Positions 46,013-58,384 are shown, counted from the first letter of the stretch. The stretch: DNA of 64,000 nt from Coriobacteriaceae bacterium AM48-5 (GCA_027669525.1 JAQEDJ010000003.1:29494-93493), one strand, 5' to 3'. Notes: a model not told the origin generated them from the sequence alone. Numbers and translations are program-made.

Positions 46013-47458
46013 TCAAATCGATTCGATATATCCGCCGCCCGCGTTGCGGGCGCTGGGGCGCCGCGGACGACCTTGCGGAGCCGTTCGCGGGCGTGGACGA
46101 GCTGCCGGCTCGGATGCAGAACCATCCAGAACGGTAAAGCCGCTACGCGAAGGTCGTTCACCGCGCACATGGGCCACGCCGGCGGTGCTATCGTCCATAA
46201 CGGCAAAGCTCTCACGGCGGCGGTCATACTCATCGCGGCGGGCGCTCTCGTACGAAACGCGCAGGATCAACCCGGCAAGCATAAGCGACACAATAATCGA
46301 CGAACCGCCGTAGCTAATAAACGGCAACGGTTTGCCCGTCATGGGAAACACGTTGAGAATGCCCAGCGCGTTAATCAAAAACTGCACCGCGAGAATAACC
46401 GCGGAGCCAGACGCCATAAGCGCGCCCCGACGGTCGGTCGCCTGCTCGGCAATGCGAAACGCCGAGTAGATCAGCATCGCAAACACCAAGAAGAACAGCA
46501 CGGTTCCGACAAAACCGACTTCCTCGCCAATGATGGCCAGGATGTAGTCGTTGTGTGCCTCGGGCAGATACGAGTACTTCATGGTTGAGTTGCCGATGCC
46601 ACGGCCGAACAGACCGCCCGAGGCAAAGGCCATGATGGCAAGCGTGGCCTGATAGCCGTCACCATACTCGTCGGCCCAAGGGTTCAAGGCAACCTGAATA
46701 CGCACCATACGGTACGGCTCTGCGACAAGCGCAATCACGATCACGAGAATGCCGAAGATTATCACGCCGATGATAAATCTGGGGTCGAGACCCGCAAACA
46801 ACGCCATGCACATGAGGGTCAACAGGATGATCAGGACAGTACCGAAATCGGGCTGGATAAAGATCAGAAAGAGCGAAATGCCCAGGTAGATGCCCATCTT
46901 GCGAAGGAATTCGTTGATGTTGCCACCCGGCGAAAAGAAGCGGTCGAGCATGATGGCCGAATACGCAATGGCAAATGGCTTTAAAAACTCGGAAGGCTGG
47001 AACTGAATACCGGCGATGTTGAGCCAGCGCGTGGCGCCACGGCTACCGCTGCCCACCAAGAACACCAGAAGCAGTAGCCCTATCATGCCGATAAGGAAGA
47101 TCCTGAGCACATCCTCCCCAAACCAGCTGTCCGGCAAAACGCGCACGATGGCAATCAGCGCCAAAACACCGACCACGGTAAACGCGGCCTGTCGACCCAA
47201 AAAAAACGTCGCCGAGCCATTCTCGTGCAGCGCCTCGACCGAAGATGCCGAGTACACCATCAGCAGGCCAAAGCACACCAAGGTAAACAGGCAGGCCATG
47301 AATATCAAACGGGGGCGCATGATACGGGCGGGAACGCCGGCAATATAGCGTTCGCTAAACGTCTGCCCGCCGCGACCGGAACGCGGTGCGCTGCGCCGCG
47401 AGGAAGCACGGTCCGAGTCGGGCCTCCTCATACCTTGTCGGGGGCTCTCCTCTCTCAC
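46013..47458 (-). CDS. ftsW: SEDS peptidoglycan polymerase FtsW
   Basis: Ten-segment membrane glycosyltransferase that works with FtsI at the septum. The protein has 481 residues, including a basic N-tail of about 45 residues and a Ser/Arg/Pro-rich C-tail of about 70 residues. GATRWLNIAGIQFQPSEFLKPFAI, QPDFGTVLI, EAHNDYILAIIGEEVGFVG and LPFISYGGSSI are SEDS signatures; the catalytic Asp is in the long extracellular loop region. GTG at 47458 with AGGGG upstream is the likely start, 10 bases after murD. Intact. Confidence 0.95.
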   Translation of the reverse strand: MREESPRQGMRRPDSDRASSRRSAPRSGRGGQTFSERYIAGVPARIMRPRLIFMACLFTLVCFGLLMVYSASSVEALHENGSATFFLGRQAAFTVVGVLALIAIVRVLPDSWFGEDVLRIFLIGMIGLLLLVFLVGSGSRGATRWLNIAGIQFQPSEFLKPFAIAYSAIMLDRFFSPGGNINEFLRKMGIYLGISLFLIFIQPDFGTVLIILLTLMCMALFAGLDPRFIIGVIIFGILVIVIALVAEPYRMVRIQVALNPWADEYGDGYQATLAIMAFASGGLFGRGIGNSTMKYSYLPEAHNDYILAIIGEEVGFVGTVLFFLVFAMLIYSAFRIAEQATDRRGALMASGSAVILAVQFLINALGILNVFPMTGKPLPFISYGGSSIIVSLMLAGLILRVSYESARRDEYDRRRESFAVMDDSTAGVAHVRGERPSRSGFTVLDGSASEPAARPRPRTAPQGRPRRPSARNAGGGYIESI

Positions 47459-47467
47459 CGGCAGCCC

Positions 47468-48871
47468 CTATTCCATTTGCGATTTCGCCGCAGCGGCAAG
47501 CTGAGCCACATAGTCCTTAAACACGCGGCCGCGCTCCTCATAGCCCGAGAACTCATCGAACGAAGAGCAGGCAGGAGAAAGTAAGATCACGTCGCCACGG
47601 CTCGACAGCGAACGGGCAACGTCCACGGCGTCGCGTAGGTCATCCGCCTGGGCGATATCCACATCGCCATCGACATCGGCCTCGTCCATAGCGGCGGTGA
47701 AGCGCTCGCGTGCATCGCCAAAGCAGACGACCGAGCGTACGTTATCCATAACGACGCGCGCGAAGTCCGTGAGCGGCGTGCCCTTATCGTGGCCGCCGAG
47801 CAGCAAGATCACGTCGTCATCGGGAAATGCCGTCAGCGCCTTCTCGACCGCATCGGTGTTGGTCGCCTTGGAATCGTTGACGTAGCGCACGCCGTCAATC
47901 TCGCCACACGGCTCCACGCGGTGCTCGAGCGGCTGGAACGAGGCCAGACCGCGGCAGACACCATCGACATCGGCACCGACTGCCAGGCAGCCGTGGCAGC
48001 GCACAGGGCATTGATAACATTGTGATGGCCCGAGATCTTGAGCTCGGACGTGGCGACAAGCTGAGTCTCGACGCCCTTCAGGCGCACGACCAACTTGCCG
48101 TCGCGCACAAAGGCGGCGTCCTCGCCCTCGGGCTCGTCAAAAGCGACCTTGCAGATGCGACGACCCGGTATGTAGATGTACTCATCGAACTCGTGAATGC
48201 CGGCGTCTTCGACGTCGACAACCACCAGATCGTCATCGACCATATTCTCAAACAGTTTGATCTTCGCAAGCGCATAGTTCTTATGGCTCTTATGCCAGCC
48301 CAGGTGGTCGGGCGTGATGTTGAGCAGCACCGCCACGCGAGGATGAAGCTCGGCGGTCGTAGCAATCTGATAGCTCGAGAGCTCAGCCACAAACCACTCG
48401 TTGTGGGCTCGGCCGTCAATCTCGTTGACCGGCGGCTCGCCGATGTTGCCGACAGCAACGCTGGCCTCGCCGGCAGCCTTGAGCAGATAATCAGTCAGCG
48501 ACGTGGTGGTCGTCTTGCCGTTGGTGCCAGTGATGGCAATCCAGTTATCGGGCGACAGGCGATAGGCAAACTCGGGCTCACCCATAATCTGGGCGGCATG
48601 CTCGCGCCCGGCCTTAAAGAAGCCCGAGAACTCCGAGATGCCGGCACGTCACGCATACGTCATAGGCGCCCTCGACCTGTTCGGTCCCATAGACAAACGA
48701 CGCACCAGCAGCCTCGAGCGCACGCGTGGCGTCATTGGGCTCAGAGGTGCCGCCGCCATACACGGTAACGGCACTTACGCGCTCGGGATGTGCCAGCGCC
48801 CAGCGGGCGACATCGAGACCGGATTTGCCCTGACCCAAAACGAGCAGGCTAAAGACATCAGCAAGAGGCAT
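47468..48871 (-). CDS. murD: UDP-N-acetylmuramoyl-L-alanine-D-glutamate ligase, frameshifted
   Basis: Adds D-Glu to the stem peptide. About 468 residues after correction. The N-terminal VLGQGKSGLDVARWAL binds UDP, the ATP loop is AITGTNGKTTTTSLTDYLL, and the third domain contains YVNDSKATNTDAVEKAL and ILLLGGHDKGTPL. Three bases are missing: two near 48641-48647 (restoring CVTSPGISEFSGF) and one near 47982. ATG at 48871. It starts nine bases after mraY. Confidence 0.94.
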
Positions 48872-48880
48872 GAAAGACCA

Positions 48881-49900
48881 CTATCCCAACTGGAAGAACA
48901 GAGCAAGGCCAACGGCACCAAAGGCCGCAGCGATAATCCAAAAACGGATGACGACCTTGGTCTCGGCCCAGCCCTTCTTTTCGAAATGATGATGGATGGG
49001 CGCCATAAGGAAGACGCGCTTGTGCGTAAAGTGGAAGTAGACAACCTGAATCATGACCGACAGGGTCTCAACGATAAACAGGCCGCCGATGATGAGGGAG
49101 ACGACCTCGGTGTTGGTCATGATGGACGTGCAGGCAAACGCGGCGCCCAGGGCAAGCGAGCCGGTATCGCCCATAAAGATGCTCGCCGGATAGCAGTTGA
49201 ACCACAGAAAGCCCAAGCAGGCACCGGCACACGCGGTGCAGAAGATGGACAGGTTCACGTCTCCGTGCAAAAACGCCATCGCAGCCATGGCGAGCATGGC
49301 GATCATGGAGGTGCCGCCAGCAAGACCGTCAAGGCCATCGGTCAGGTTCACGGCATTAGAAAGACCGGCGATCATCAGCCAGCAAAAGACAATGTAGAGC
49401 CACGGGAACGAATAGCCGCAGATGGTAGTCGAAAGCACGCCAAGGTCGATCGTCAACCCACCGGGAAAACGAATCTCGGGGGCGACGCCGCACCAGTTGA
49501 CGGCAAGTACCGTAAAGGTGACACAGATAATGGTGAGGCCGATCATCTTGGCATGAGGCGTCAGACCGAGCGAGCGCCCATGCGTAACGGAGGTCAGGTC
49601 GTCGATCAGGCCCAGCACGCCGGTCGCCAGCGTGGCGAGCAGCACGAGCACGAGCTCGGTGGTGAGCTTGCCCATCAGCAGGCAGGTCAGCGAGATCGCG
49701 ACGAGGATGACAACACCACCCATGGTGGGCGTTCCCTGCTTAACCAAATGACGCTTGGGGCCGTCGGCACGAACCTGCTGGCCGATACCCTCGACCTTGA
49801 GCAGCTTGATCCACCACGGCATGAGCAGCAGCGCAATGGCGGCGGCGATGCCAAGCCCCAAAAAAGCCTGATACGTTGGATACGAGGGATTGCCGAACAT
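48881..49900 (-). CDS. mraY: Phospho-N-acetylmuramoyl-pentapeptide transferase
   Basis: Moves phospho-MurNAc-pentapeptide to undecaprenyl phosphate, forming lipid I. The protein has 339 residues with ten membrane segments. GTPTMGG, LIDDLTSVTHGRSLGLTPHAKM, NLTDGLDGLAGG, GDTGSLALG and the His-rich LMAPIHHHFEKKGW with its metal and substrate residues are visible. ATG at 49900 starts three bases after the murF stop. Intact. Confidence 0.97.
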   Translation of the reverse strand: MFGNPSYPTYQAFLGLGIAAAIALLLMPWWIKLLKVEGIGQQVRADGPKRHLVKQGTPTMGGVVILVAISLTCLLMGKLTTELVLVLLATLATGVLGLIDDLTSVTHGRSLGLTPHAKMIGLTIICVTFTVLAVNWCGVAPEIRFPGGLTIDLGVLSTTICGYSFPWLYIVFCWLMIAGLSNAVNLTDGLDGLAGGTSMIAMLAMAAMAFLHGDVNLSIFCTACAGACLGFLWFNCYPASIFMGDTGSLALGAAFACTSIMTNTEVVSLIIGGLFIVETLSVMIQVVYFHFTHKRVFLMAPIHHHFEKKGWAETKVVIRFWIIAAAFGAVGLALFFQLG

Positions 49901-49903
49901 GGG

Positions 49904-51326
49904 CTAGCACACACCTTCCACAAAGCGGTCGAGCTCAACAAAGCGGGAACCCTTGACCAGTACAACATCATGTTTTTCAAGCGCGCCGCCCATGCGGTCG
50001 AGCACCTGCTGATAATCGGAGAACACCTGGATGCGGTCCTCGTCCATACCCATCATGCGCGCGGCATCGGCCATAAGCTGGGCCAGCTCACCACCCACGC
50101 ACGCCAGCATGTCGAGCTTCTTGGCGGCAGCATAGGCGCCTACAAGCTCATGCATGCAAGGAGCCTCATCGCCCATCTCGCCCATCTCGCCCAGGATCGC
50201 CATGCGAGACCCCCTGCACGAAAGCGAGCACAGTAGATCGAGGCCGGCAGCCATCGATTCGGCGCTGGCGTTATAGGAATCGTCAATGACGCGGGCACCG
50301 CTCTTGGCGCGCTTGATCTCCTGGCGGTGACCGGTAATCGTGAGGCCCCTAAAGGCAGCATCGATCTGCTCGGGCGTCACGCCCAGGCGATAGGCAACCG
50401 CGGCGCCTTAACGGCATTAGGAACGGACTGCACGCCGGGGATGGCAAGCATGGTATCGATTGTCTCGCCCTGACCAAAATCGAGCGTAAAGACCGGACGG
50501 CCCTCGTCATCAACACGAATGTCGCGGGCACGGACCTCATCATCGTCCGAGACGCCGGCCAGCATCACGTCGATACCAGCAGGCTGGGCGAACGTATCGC
50601 GAATGAACGGCGTAAAGTCGTCCTCGCCGCCCAAAACCAGCAGCGGCAAGAAGTCGCCGGCGGCGCACATGCCCTGGACAATCTCGGCCTTAGCGCGGGC
50701 GATGTTCTCGCGGCTACCCAAAATGCCGATATGAGAGGTACCAATCTTGCTCACGATGGCAAGGTTGGGATTGGCGGACTGGGACAGGCGCTCGATCTCG
50801 TGGAAATGGTTCATGCCCATCTCGAGCACCAGGACCTCGGTATCGGCCGGAGCGGAAAGCACCGTGAGCGGCATGCCGATCAGGTTATTGAAATTGCCCT
50901 TGGTGGCCCAGACACGATAGCGCTTGGCGAGCACAGCGGCGAGCACGTCCTTGGTCGTCGTCTTGCCGATGGAACCGGTAATACCAACGACCAGGCAGCC
51001 AAGCTCCAGACGGTACGCGTGCGCCAAACGCAGCAGAAACTCCTCGGGATCATCGGTCAGCAAGATGGCACAGCCCTTGTCCTGCGCCAGCGAGACCAGC
51101 TCGGCCTCGGGCTCACGCGTCATTACGACGGCGCCGGCACCCGACTGGACGGCACGGGAAGCAAAATCATTGCCGTCGACGTTTTCACCGGGAAAGGCGA
51201 CGAAAATCGTCCCTTCCTCGACCTGACGCGAGTCGATAACGCACCCGCGGCAAACCCGATCGGCTTCTCCCGTCACGGTTCGGGCCCTGTTGCGGCCGCG
51301 AGGTTGTTGACGGCGATCTCTATCAT
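49904..51326 (-). CDS. murF: UDP-N-acetylmuramoyl-tripeptide-D-Ala-D-Ala ligase, frameshifted twice
   Basis: Adds D-Ala-D-Ala to finish the pentapeptide precursor. About 475 residues. The true start is ATG at 51326 with GGGGAG upstream (MIEIAVNNLAAATG); the raw frame hides it because one G is missing near 51285. GCVIDSRQVEEG, ITGSIGKTTTKDVLAAVL, EMGMNHFHEIERLS, and VIDDSYNASAESMAAGLDLL are family features. A second base is missing near 50403 (AAGGCGCCG for AAGGCCGCCG). murE, normally just upstream, is absent. Confidence 0.94.
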
Positions 51327-51453
51327 TGCAGCTCCCCTGTAAACCTAATAATGCTATCGGCGTATTGTATCCCAGCGCCGCGCATGCGTGGTGCAGGGCA
51401 TGTGAACACCCCTCATATGGGACAACAAACCACGCCCCAAAGATTGTAACCCC

Positions 51454-53318
51454 CTACCTCGTGTGCGGGATACCCAGCACGTCGAGCGCGTTGGCCATAA
51501 TGGACTGGAACGGCACTGCAGCGGCATCTGAGCCGCTCGGCGTTCCGTCGAGCGTGATATAGCACAGCACCTTGGGCGATTGTGCCGGTGCAAAGCCATA
51601 AAGGACGACATGTAGTTCTCCTTGAGGTAGCCGCCGTTCTCGTCGGCTCGTTCGGCCGTACCGGTCTTACCCGCCACGTCATAGCCGTCGACCGCGCCGC
51701 CAACGCCCGTTCCCTCGGACACGACCGTCTGCATGCACGATGTCACCTGGGATGCAGCATCCTCAGAAATCGCGCGCTCGCCCTCGCCCCAGTCCTTCTC
51801 GTCGCCTTTGCTGGACTTATAGAAGTGCGGGGTCATCATCACGCCGCCGTTGGCGATGCCGCCCACGGCACGTGCGATCTCAATCGGAGAGACAGACAAC
51901 GCCTGTCCAAAGCTCATCGAGCCAAGCGTGGCGCCGTCATACTGGTCACGCTCCTTGACGATGCCCAGGCTCTCGCCCGGAAAATCGACACCAGAGCTGT
52001 GGCCTATGCCCCACTTGTCCACATAGGCGGCAAAGTCGTCGGCACCGATTTTGCGCCCCACCAGGACAAAGCCCACGTTGGACGAACGGCGCATCATCTC
52101 GCGCACATCCATGGTCATGGCATAGTCGCGCTTGTCGGCATCGGTGACGGTATCGTCGCCCACCTTGATGCTCGCCGGCACCTCAAACGACGTACTCGAT
52201 CGCACGACGCCCAAGTCGAAGCCGGCGCCCGCCACGAGTGTCTTAAAGACCGAGCCGGGCTCGTAGGCGTCGGTAACCAGGCGCAGGTTCATATCTTCGG
52301 TCTTGGCGTTTTCCAAATCGGTCTGGTCGTAGGTCGGATACGAGCAGGCGGCGAGAATTTCGCCGGTCGTGGGGTCGGTGACCAAAGCCGAGCCGTTCTT
52401 GGCCTTTGTCTTCTCGACAGCCTCTGCCAGAGCGTCCTCAGCCGCACGCTGGATATTGACATCGAGCGTCGTCACGATATCAACGCCGTCGACCGCAGCC
52501 ACCTTTTTATAGGCACCGCCCGCGATATAGCTGCCGTCCCTCGCGCGCTCGCGCACGAGAGAACCGTTCGTGCCGGTCAGAAGTTTGTTGTATTGCTTTT
52601 CGAGACCCGTCAAGCCGTCGTTGTCTACATTCACTACACCCAGCACCTGCGATGCCAGATTGCCGTATGGATATACGCGCTTCATGGCCTGCTCAAAAAG
52701 CACGCCGGGCAGGTTCTTCTTCTCCAGCGCCGCAGCATCGTCTTCGTCCACCTGGCGCTTGATATACACCCAGGTTCCATCGGACTCAACGAGCTTACGG
52801 CAGGTCTTTTTATCGATTCCAGTTGCCTTGACCAGCGCCGACACCGTCTTGTCAACATCCTCGACAAGCTGCGGGTTCACGGCGATATTGCGACATTCGA
52901 CCGACGACGCCAGCACGTTACCGTTGCGGTCGTAGATGGTGCCACGTTTGGCATAGAGGGTCTGCGCAAGCAGGCGACGCGCATCGGCGCGCTCGCGCAG
53001 TTTATCGGCTTCGACAATTTGATAGTCGGCAAGGCGAAAGACGCCCAAGCCCAAGCCAAACCCAATGAATCCCATGACGGCTTTGCGGCGAGGCAGAGGC
53101 GTGCCTGTGAGCCATTCGGTCGACGAACTCTTGCGCGACCTGGTGTTATGCACTTGAGGGCCGCCCGAGCCGCGAAGTCGCGACGCCGGGTCGTTGCCAC
53201 GGGACCGCCCGGCGTTGTAAGATTGCCGACCCGTTCCTTGATAACCAGAACGTCCCCGCGACGAGGGACGTCCAGAACCGCGGCCCCCATCGGAACCGCG
53301 GCGATAGTCATTTGTCAT
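51454..53318 (-). CDS. ftsI: Septal transpeptidase FtsI (PBP3), frameshifted
   Basis: About 622 residues. A basic Arg/Gly/Ser-rich cytosolic tail of about 75 residues precedes one membrane anchor (AVMGFIGFGLGLGVFRLADYQIV). The pedestal domain has AKRGTIYDRNGNVLA, and the transpeptidase domain has SxxK in EPGSVFKTL, SxN in RSSNVG and the KTGT motif in AGKTGTAE. It cross-links septal wall with FtsW. One base is missing near 51601, after KTGT; the corrected end is VLGIPHTR with stop at 51454. Confidence 0.94.
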
Positions 53319-53335
53319 ACTCAGCTACCGTCTTG

Positions 53336-53806
53336 CTACTGAGCGGTCGCGGTCGAGCTAGCGCCCGCGGCTGCATCCTGCGAAAAATCAAGTGTAACGC
53401 TCTCGCTGGGCTCCACCATGCCGTAAGCGCCCGCAAGGTCGCGAATGCGCGTGTCGGCACCATAGACCGAATGCATGACCTCCAGGTCGGAGCTCTCATC
53501 GGTCGCCTTCTCGAGCGTGTTGGTAAGCGCGGCGTTGCTGTTGAGCACCTGAGCCGTAACGCCGGCGAGCGCCACACGGGCGACGCCGATCGTCATGAAG
53601 ATGGCCGCAATGATGCAAAACGTTTTAAGAACGCTCATGAAAACCGGGCTTACCGCCTGGTTTGCCTGACGGCCCGCGCCCGTGTAGACATCAAAGCGCG
53701 GCGTGCGCTGCTCGCGGGGAGCAGCGGGAGCCTGCGGTGCCTCACGATAGGCGGGCATGGCGTTCATATCATAGGCGAGTGCTGCGTTTGAGGTGTTGTA
53801 GCCCAT
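53336..53806 (-). CDS. ftsL: FtsL/DivIC-like septum protein
   Basis: The protein has 156 residues: a disordered cytosolic tail of about 55 residues, one membrane segment (SVLKTFCIIAAIFMTIGVARVAL, near 58-80), then a heptad-rich extracellular helix (NSNAALTNTLEKATDESSDLEVMHSVYG) and DTRIRDLAGAYGMVEPSESVTLDF, the FtsL end signature. Named by this layout and by its position between rsmH and ftsI. It bridges FtsQ to FtsW/FtsI. Intact. Confidence 0.8.
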   Translation of the reverse strand: MGYNTSNAALAYDMNAMPAYREAPQAPAAPREQRTPRFDVYTGAGRQANQAVSPVFMSVLKTFCIIAAIFMTIGVARVALAGVTAQVLNSNAALTNTLEKATDESSDLEVMHSVYGADTRIRDLAGAYGMVEPSESVTLDFSQDAAAGASSTATAQ

Positions 53807-53896
53807 GATATGCCGCCTCCCATCCCGAGTACGTTGGTAGTGTGTTTAAGCTTCGTTTGTGGTACGAGCGGGAGGTCCAATATCGCGCGGTCGCGC

Positions 53897-54858
53897 CTAC
53901 AGACGCTGCGCCACGCGGATCTTGGCTGATCTCGCCCGAGGGTTGCGCGCAACCTCATCGGGTTGGGCAACCAGGGGTTTGCGGGTGATGACCTTGAGTA
54001 TCGGCACGTTGCCGCACACGCACACCGGAATCTCCGGCGGACACGTGCACCCCTGGCTCATCTCCTTAAAGTGGTTCTTTACGATACGGTCCTCGAGCGA
54101 GTGATACGAGATGACGCAGATACGTCCGCCCGGGTTGAGCCACCTGGTGGCGGCATCAAGCCCTCGTTCGAGCACATCGAGTTCGTGATTGACCTCGATG
54201 CGAATGGCCTGGAAACTTTTCTTGGCCGGGTGTCCGCCATGCCGACGAGCGGCAGCCGGGATACCCGCCTTGATGATCTCGACAAATTGGCCGGTGGTTT
54301 CGATCGGTTCTTGCTCGCGGCGGCGCACGATCTCGCGCGCGATCTGCGAGGCGAACTTCTCTTCGCCGTAGACGCGTAGAATCCGGGCGAGGTCGTGTTC
54401 GTTATAGGTGTTGATGACCTCAGCTGCGTTTAAGGTGTTATTACCCGGATCCATCCGCATGTCCAATGGGGCGTCCTCGTTATACGAAAAGCCCCTGCCA
54501 GGGATATCGAGTTGCGGTGACGAAACGCCCAAATCGAACAGGAAGCCATCGACCCGGGCACCTCGCCGAGCAAAGCAGCTCGTCCAAGTCGCCGAAGTTG
54601 CCTTCAGCAGCTGGTGCGGAACGCCGGGACCTCGCGGTCCAGACGGGCGCCAGCGGCCTCGAGGGCCATGTCGTCCTGATCGACGCCGAGCAAAAGGCCC
54701 GTCTCCCCCACCTGTGCGGCCATCTTTACCGAATGGCCGGCACCGCCAAGGGTGCAGTCGCAGACAACGGAGCCGCTCTTTAGCTGCAGCGACTCAAGCA
54801 CTTCGCCGAGCATGACAGGTTCATGCCGATATTCTTGTGTCAAGATCCCACGCTCCAT
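53897..54858 (-). CDS. rsmH: 16S rRNA m4C1402 methyltransferase, frameshifted four times
   Basis: About 321 residues. EYRHEPVMLGEVLESLQLKSGSVVCDCTLGGAGHS is the AdoMet-binding start; FDLGVSSPQLDIPGRGFSYNEDAPLDMRMD and YHSLEDRIVKNHFKEMSQGCTCPP are signatures. Four bases are missing within 65 bases (near 54616, 54599, 54567 and 54553), and restoring them rejoins the two halves. It methylates the decoding centre of 16S rRNA; the first enzyme gene of the mraZ cluster. Confidence 0.92.
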
Positions 54859-54878
54859 CCGTTACCCGTGCCTTGCCC

Positions 54879-55313
54879 TTACGAGAAGAAGAGGTCCAGC
54901 AGGGCCTCATCGTCATCGTCCTCATCGGCCGCGGCGCGATCCCAAACCTCAAGGTGGTCGTAGTTGCCCACAACCGTGACCTCGCGGTCGAGGTTCGCCT
55001 GCTTGCGGAGAGACTCGGAAAGACCGATACGACCGGCGCTGTCCACATCCATCGACGTGGTGCGCTTGTTGATCGCCCTCATGAGCTTCTGGTCGTTAAT
55101 GTCACGCGGGTTAAAACCCTCGTGGCCCTCACGACCCGCGAAGAGTCCTTCGACCCACTTATCGAAGGCCTCGGCAGAGAACACGTACAGAGCATCGACA
55201 TCCAGGGCTTTGAACACGCGAACGTGCTCTCCAAGCTCCTCGCGAAGGGGTGCAGGCAGGGACAGACGACCTTTTGCATCGAGATTGCGCTCGTATGCAC
55301 CAGTCATTCCCAT
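54879..55313 (-). CDS. mraZ: Transcriptional regulator MraZ
   Basis: The protein has 144 residues with two AbrB-like repeats: first GAYERNLDAKGRLSLPAPLREELG near residue 5, second TTSMDVDSAGRIGLSESLRKQANL near residue 84, and an acidic tail (DEDDDDEALLDLFFS). MraZ binds repeated TGGGN boxes upstream of its own operon and usually represses it. Such boxes lie at 55418-55458. The ATG at 55313 has GAGGGGAGG six bases upstream. Intact. Confidence 0.95.
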   Translation of the reverse strand: MGMTGAYERNLDAKGRLSLPAPLREELGEHVRVFKALDVDALYVFSAEAFDKWVEGLFAGREGHEGFNPRDINDQKLMRAINKRTTSMDVDSAGRIGLSESLRKQANLDREVTVVGNYDHLEVWDRAAADEDDDDEALLDLFFS

Positions 55314-55417
55314 GTGCGCCCTCCCCTCGGTTACTCAGATGGCACGTACGCGGGGAACCACCCCGCCTGTCGACGTCATCAATAATATGGGGAACCGCCC
55401 CATTTTTCAACACCTTT

Positions 55418-55458
55418 CCCCACCCCTTCCCCCACCCCTCCCCACCATTCCACCCCCA
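55418..55458 (-). promoter_or_regulatory. MraZ-box cluster in the mraZ leader
   Basis: Four TGGGG boxes on the minus strand (55418-55422, 55430-55434, 55440-55444, 55454-55458), 10-14 bp apart, lie 105-145 bases upstream of mraZ. TGGGN repeats near 10 bp apart are the established MraZ operator. Confidence 0.75.
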
Positions 55459-55513
55459 ATATGTTGTAAAACACCCCCGAGCATATGTTCGAAAACACAA
55501 TATGTTGTGTTTG
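55457..55513. promoter_or_regulatory. CAATATGTTGT direct repeats and palindrome in the mraZ leader
   Basis: CAATATGTTGT occurs at 55457-55467 and 55498-55508. The second copy sits in a perfect palindrome AAACACAATATGTTGTGTTT (55494-55513), and GCATATGTT is at 55481-55489. AT-rich against a GC-rich background, this is probably the mraZ promoter or an operator. Confidence 0.45.
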
Positions 55514-55556
55514 CAGCAAAGGCGGGATGCCACCTGTAGAACCACGCCCGCGAACC

Positions 55557-55572
55557 TCAACCTTCAAGTTGA
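55557..55572. promoter_or_regulatory. Shared near-palindromic motif upstream of the mraZ cluster
   Basis: TCAACCTTCAAGTTGA, close to the ftsZ-upstream site at 41043-41058. It overlaps a second symmetric arrangement CCTCAA-N14-TTGAGG (55555-55580). Confidence 0.55.
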
Positions 55573-55671
55573 CCTTGAGGCGATTTTTACGTCCCTTTAC
55601 ACGCCGTTCACATCGCCCCCAAACTCCCCCACCCACGGTACACACGGCCCACCGCCGCGTCGGTGTCTAGC

Positions 55672-55740
55672 GAAAAATGGGACGAGCCCCAGATTGCCCA
55701 TGCGCGCAAAAGTGCGTCTCGGCAATCTGGGGCCCGTCCC
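55672..55740 (-). terminator. Rho-independent terminator after xerD
   Basis: A 20-bp stem with one wobble (55679-55698 with 55721-55740) is followed on the minus strand by CCCATTTTTCG. Confidence 0.85.
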
Positions 55741-55775
55741 CTTTAGTATTTATAAATATGCAGGTCAGCGAGGTG

Positions 55776-56714
55776 CTAGCGATGTGCTAGCGGATGCGCC
55801 GCCAGATAGACCTCGGTCAGTTGCGTTCGGTCGACATGCGTGTAGACCTGCGTGGTCGAAATATCGGCATGGCCCAAAATCTCCTGCAGCACACGCAGGT
55901 CGGCACCTCCCGCGAGCATGTGGGTGGCAAAGGAGTGGCGCAAGGTATGGGGATGGAGCCCCACCAGCCCCACCTGACGCCCATACCGCTCGCATATCGC
56001 ATGCACGGCCTGGCGTGACAGACGGCGGCCGTTCTTATTTAAAAAGACCGCCGAGGTCTCGGTTCCGCGGGCATGGGCCGCCAAGCGAGAACGCCCCTCA
56101 GTTACATAGAGCGTCAGAGCTCGCGCCGCGCTTCCCACCAGCGGTGACAGGCGTTCCTTTGAGCCCTTACCGCGAACGAGCACAAAGCCATCGTCGATAT
56201 GGATATCGCCCACATCGAGCCCCACCAACTCGCTCACACGTAAACCGCATCCGTAGAGCACTTCCAAGATGGCATGGTCGCGCAAGCCCATCTCGCCCTC
56301 GGGAAAGTCTTGATCGAGCAGCGCCGAGACATCCTCCACCGATAGATACTCCGGCAAACGCTCAGCCTTTTTAGGCAGGCGCAACGCCGCCGTTGGATTT
56401 TGGGCCACAGCCCCATCGCGCACCAAAAAGGCATGCAGGCCCTTCACGGCCGCAAGCGCACGCTCCACCGAGGCGTCGGAATAGCCCCCATCGCGACGGT
56501 CAGCGACAAAGCCCTCCACGACCTGACGAGTCACCTCTTCAAAAGACACAATACCCGCCCGCTCCAGATAGGCGCAGTATGTCGTCAGGTCACGACGATA
56601 GGCCGCAATCGTGTTGCGCGCCAAACCCCGCTCGACCGCGAGGTAATCGAGATACTCCCCCGCCGCGGCGAGCGACGAGGGAGTAGCTTCGGTATGTTCC
56701 TTATTCGCCGGCAC
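55776..56714 (-). CDS. xerD: Tyrosine recombinase XerD-like
   Basis: About 312 residues. The N-terminal SAM-like core-binding domain (AGEYLDYLAVERGLARNTIAAYRRDL) is followed by the catalytic domain with Arg in YGCGLRVSELVGLD, Lys in RGKGSKER, HTLRHSFATHML, LGHADISTTQVYTHV (His and nucleophile Tyr). The GTG at 56714, right after the pyrG stop, gives the normal Xer length. It resolves chromosome dimers at dif; the position directly after pyrG and no other phage or island genes nearby argue for a housekeeping role. Intact. Confidence 0.88.
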   Translation of the reverse strand: MPANKEHTEATPSSLAAAGEYLDYLAVERGLARNTIAAYRRDLTTYCAYLERAGIVSFEEVTRQVVEGFVADRRDGGYSDASVERALAAVKGLHAFLVRDGAVAQNPTAALRLPKKAERLPEYLSVEDVSALLDQDFPEGEMGLRDHAILEVLYGCGLRVSELVGLDVGDIHIDDGFVLVRGKGSKERLSPLVGSAARALTLYVTEGRSRLAAHARGTETSAVFLNKNGRRLSRQAVHAICERYGRQVGLVGLHPHTLRHSFATHMLAGGADLRVLQEILGHADISTTQVYTHVDRTQLTEVYLAAHPLAHR

Positions 56715-56716
56715 CC

Positions 56717-58384
<1,668 letters not shown>

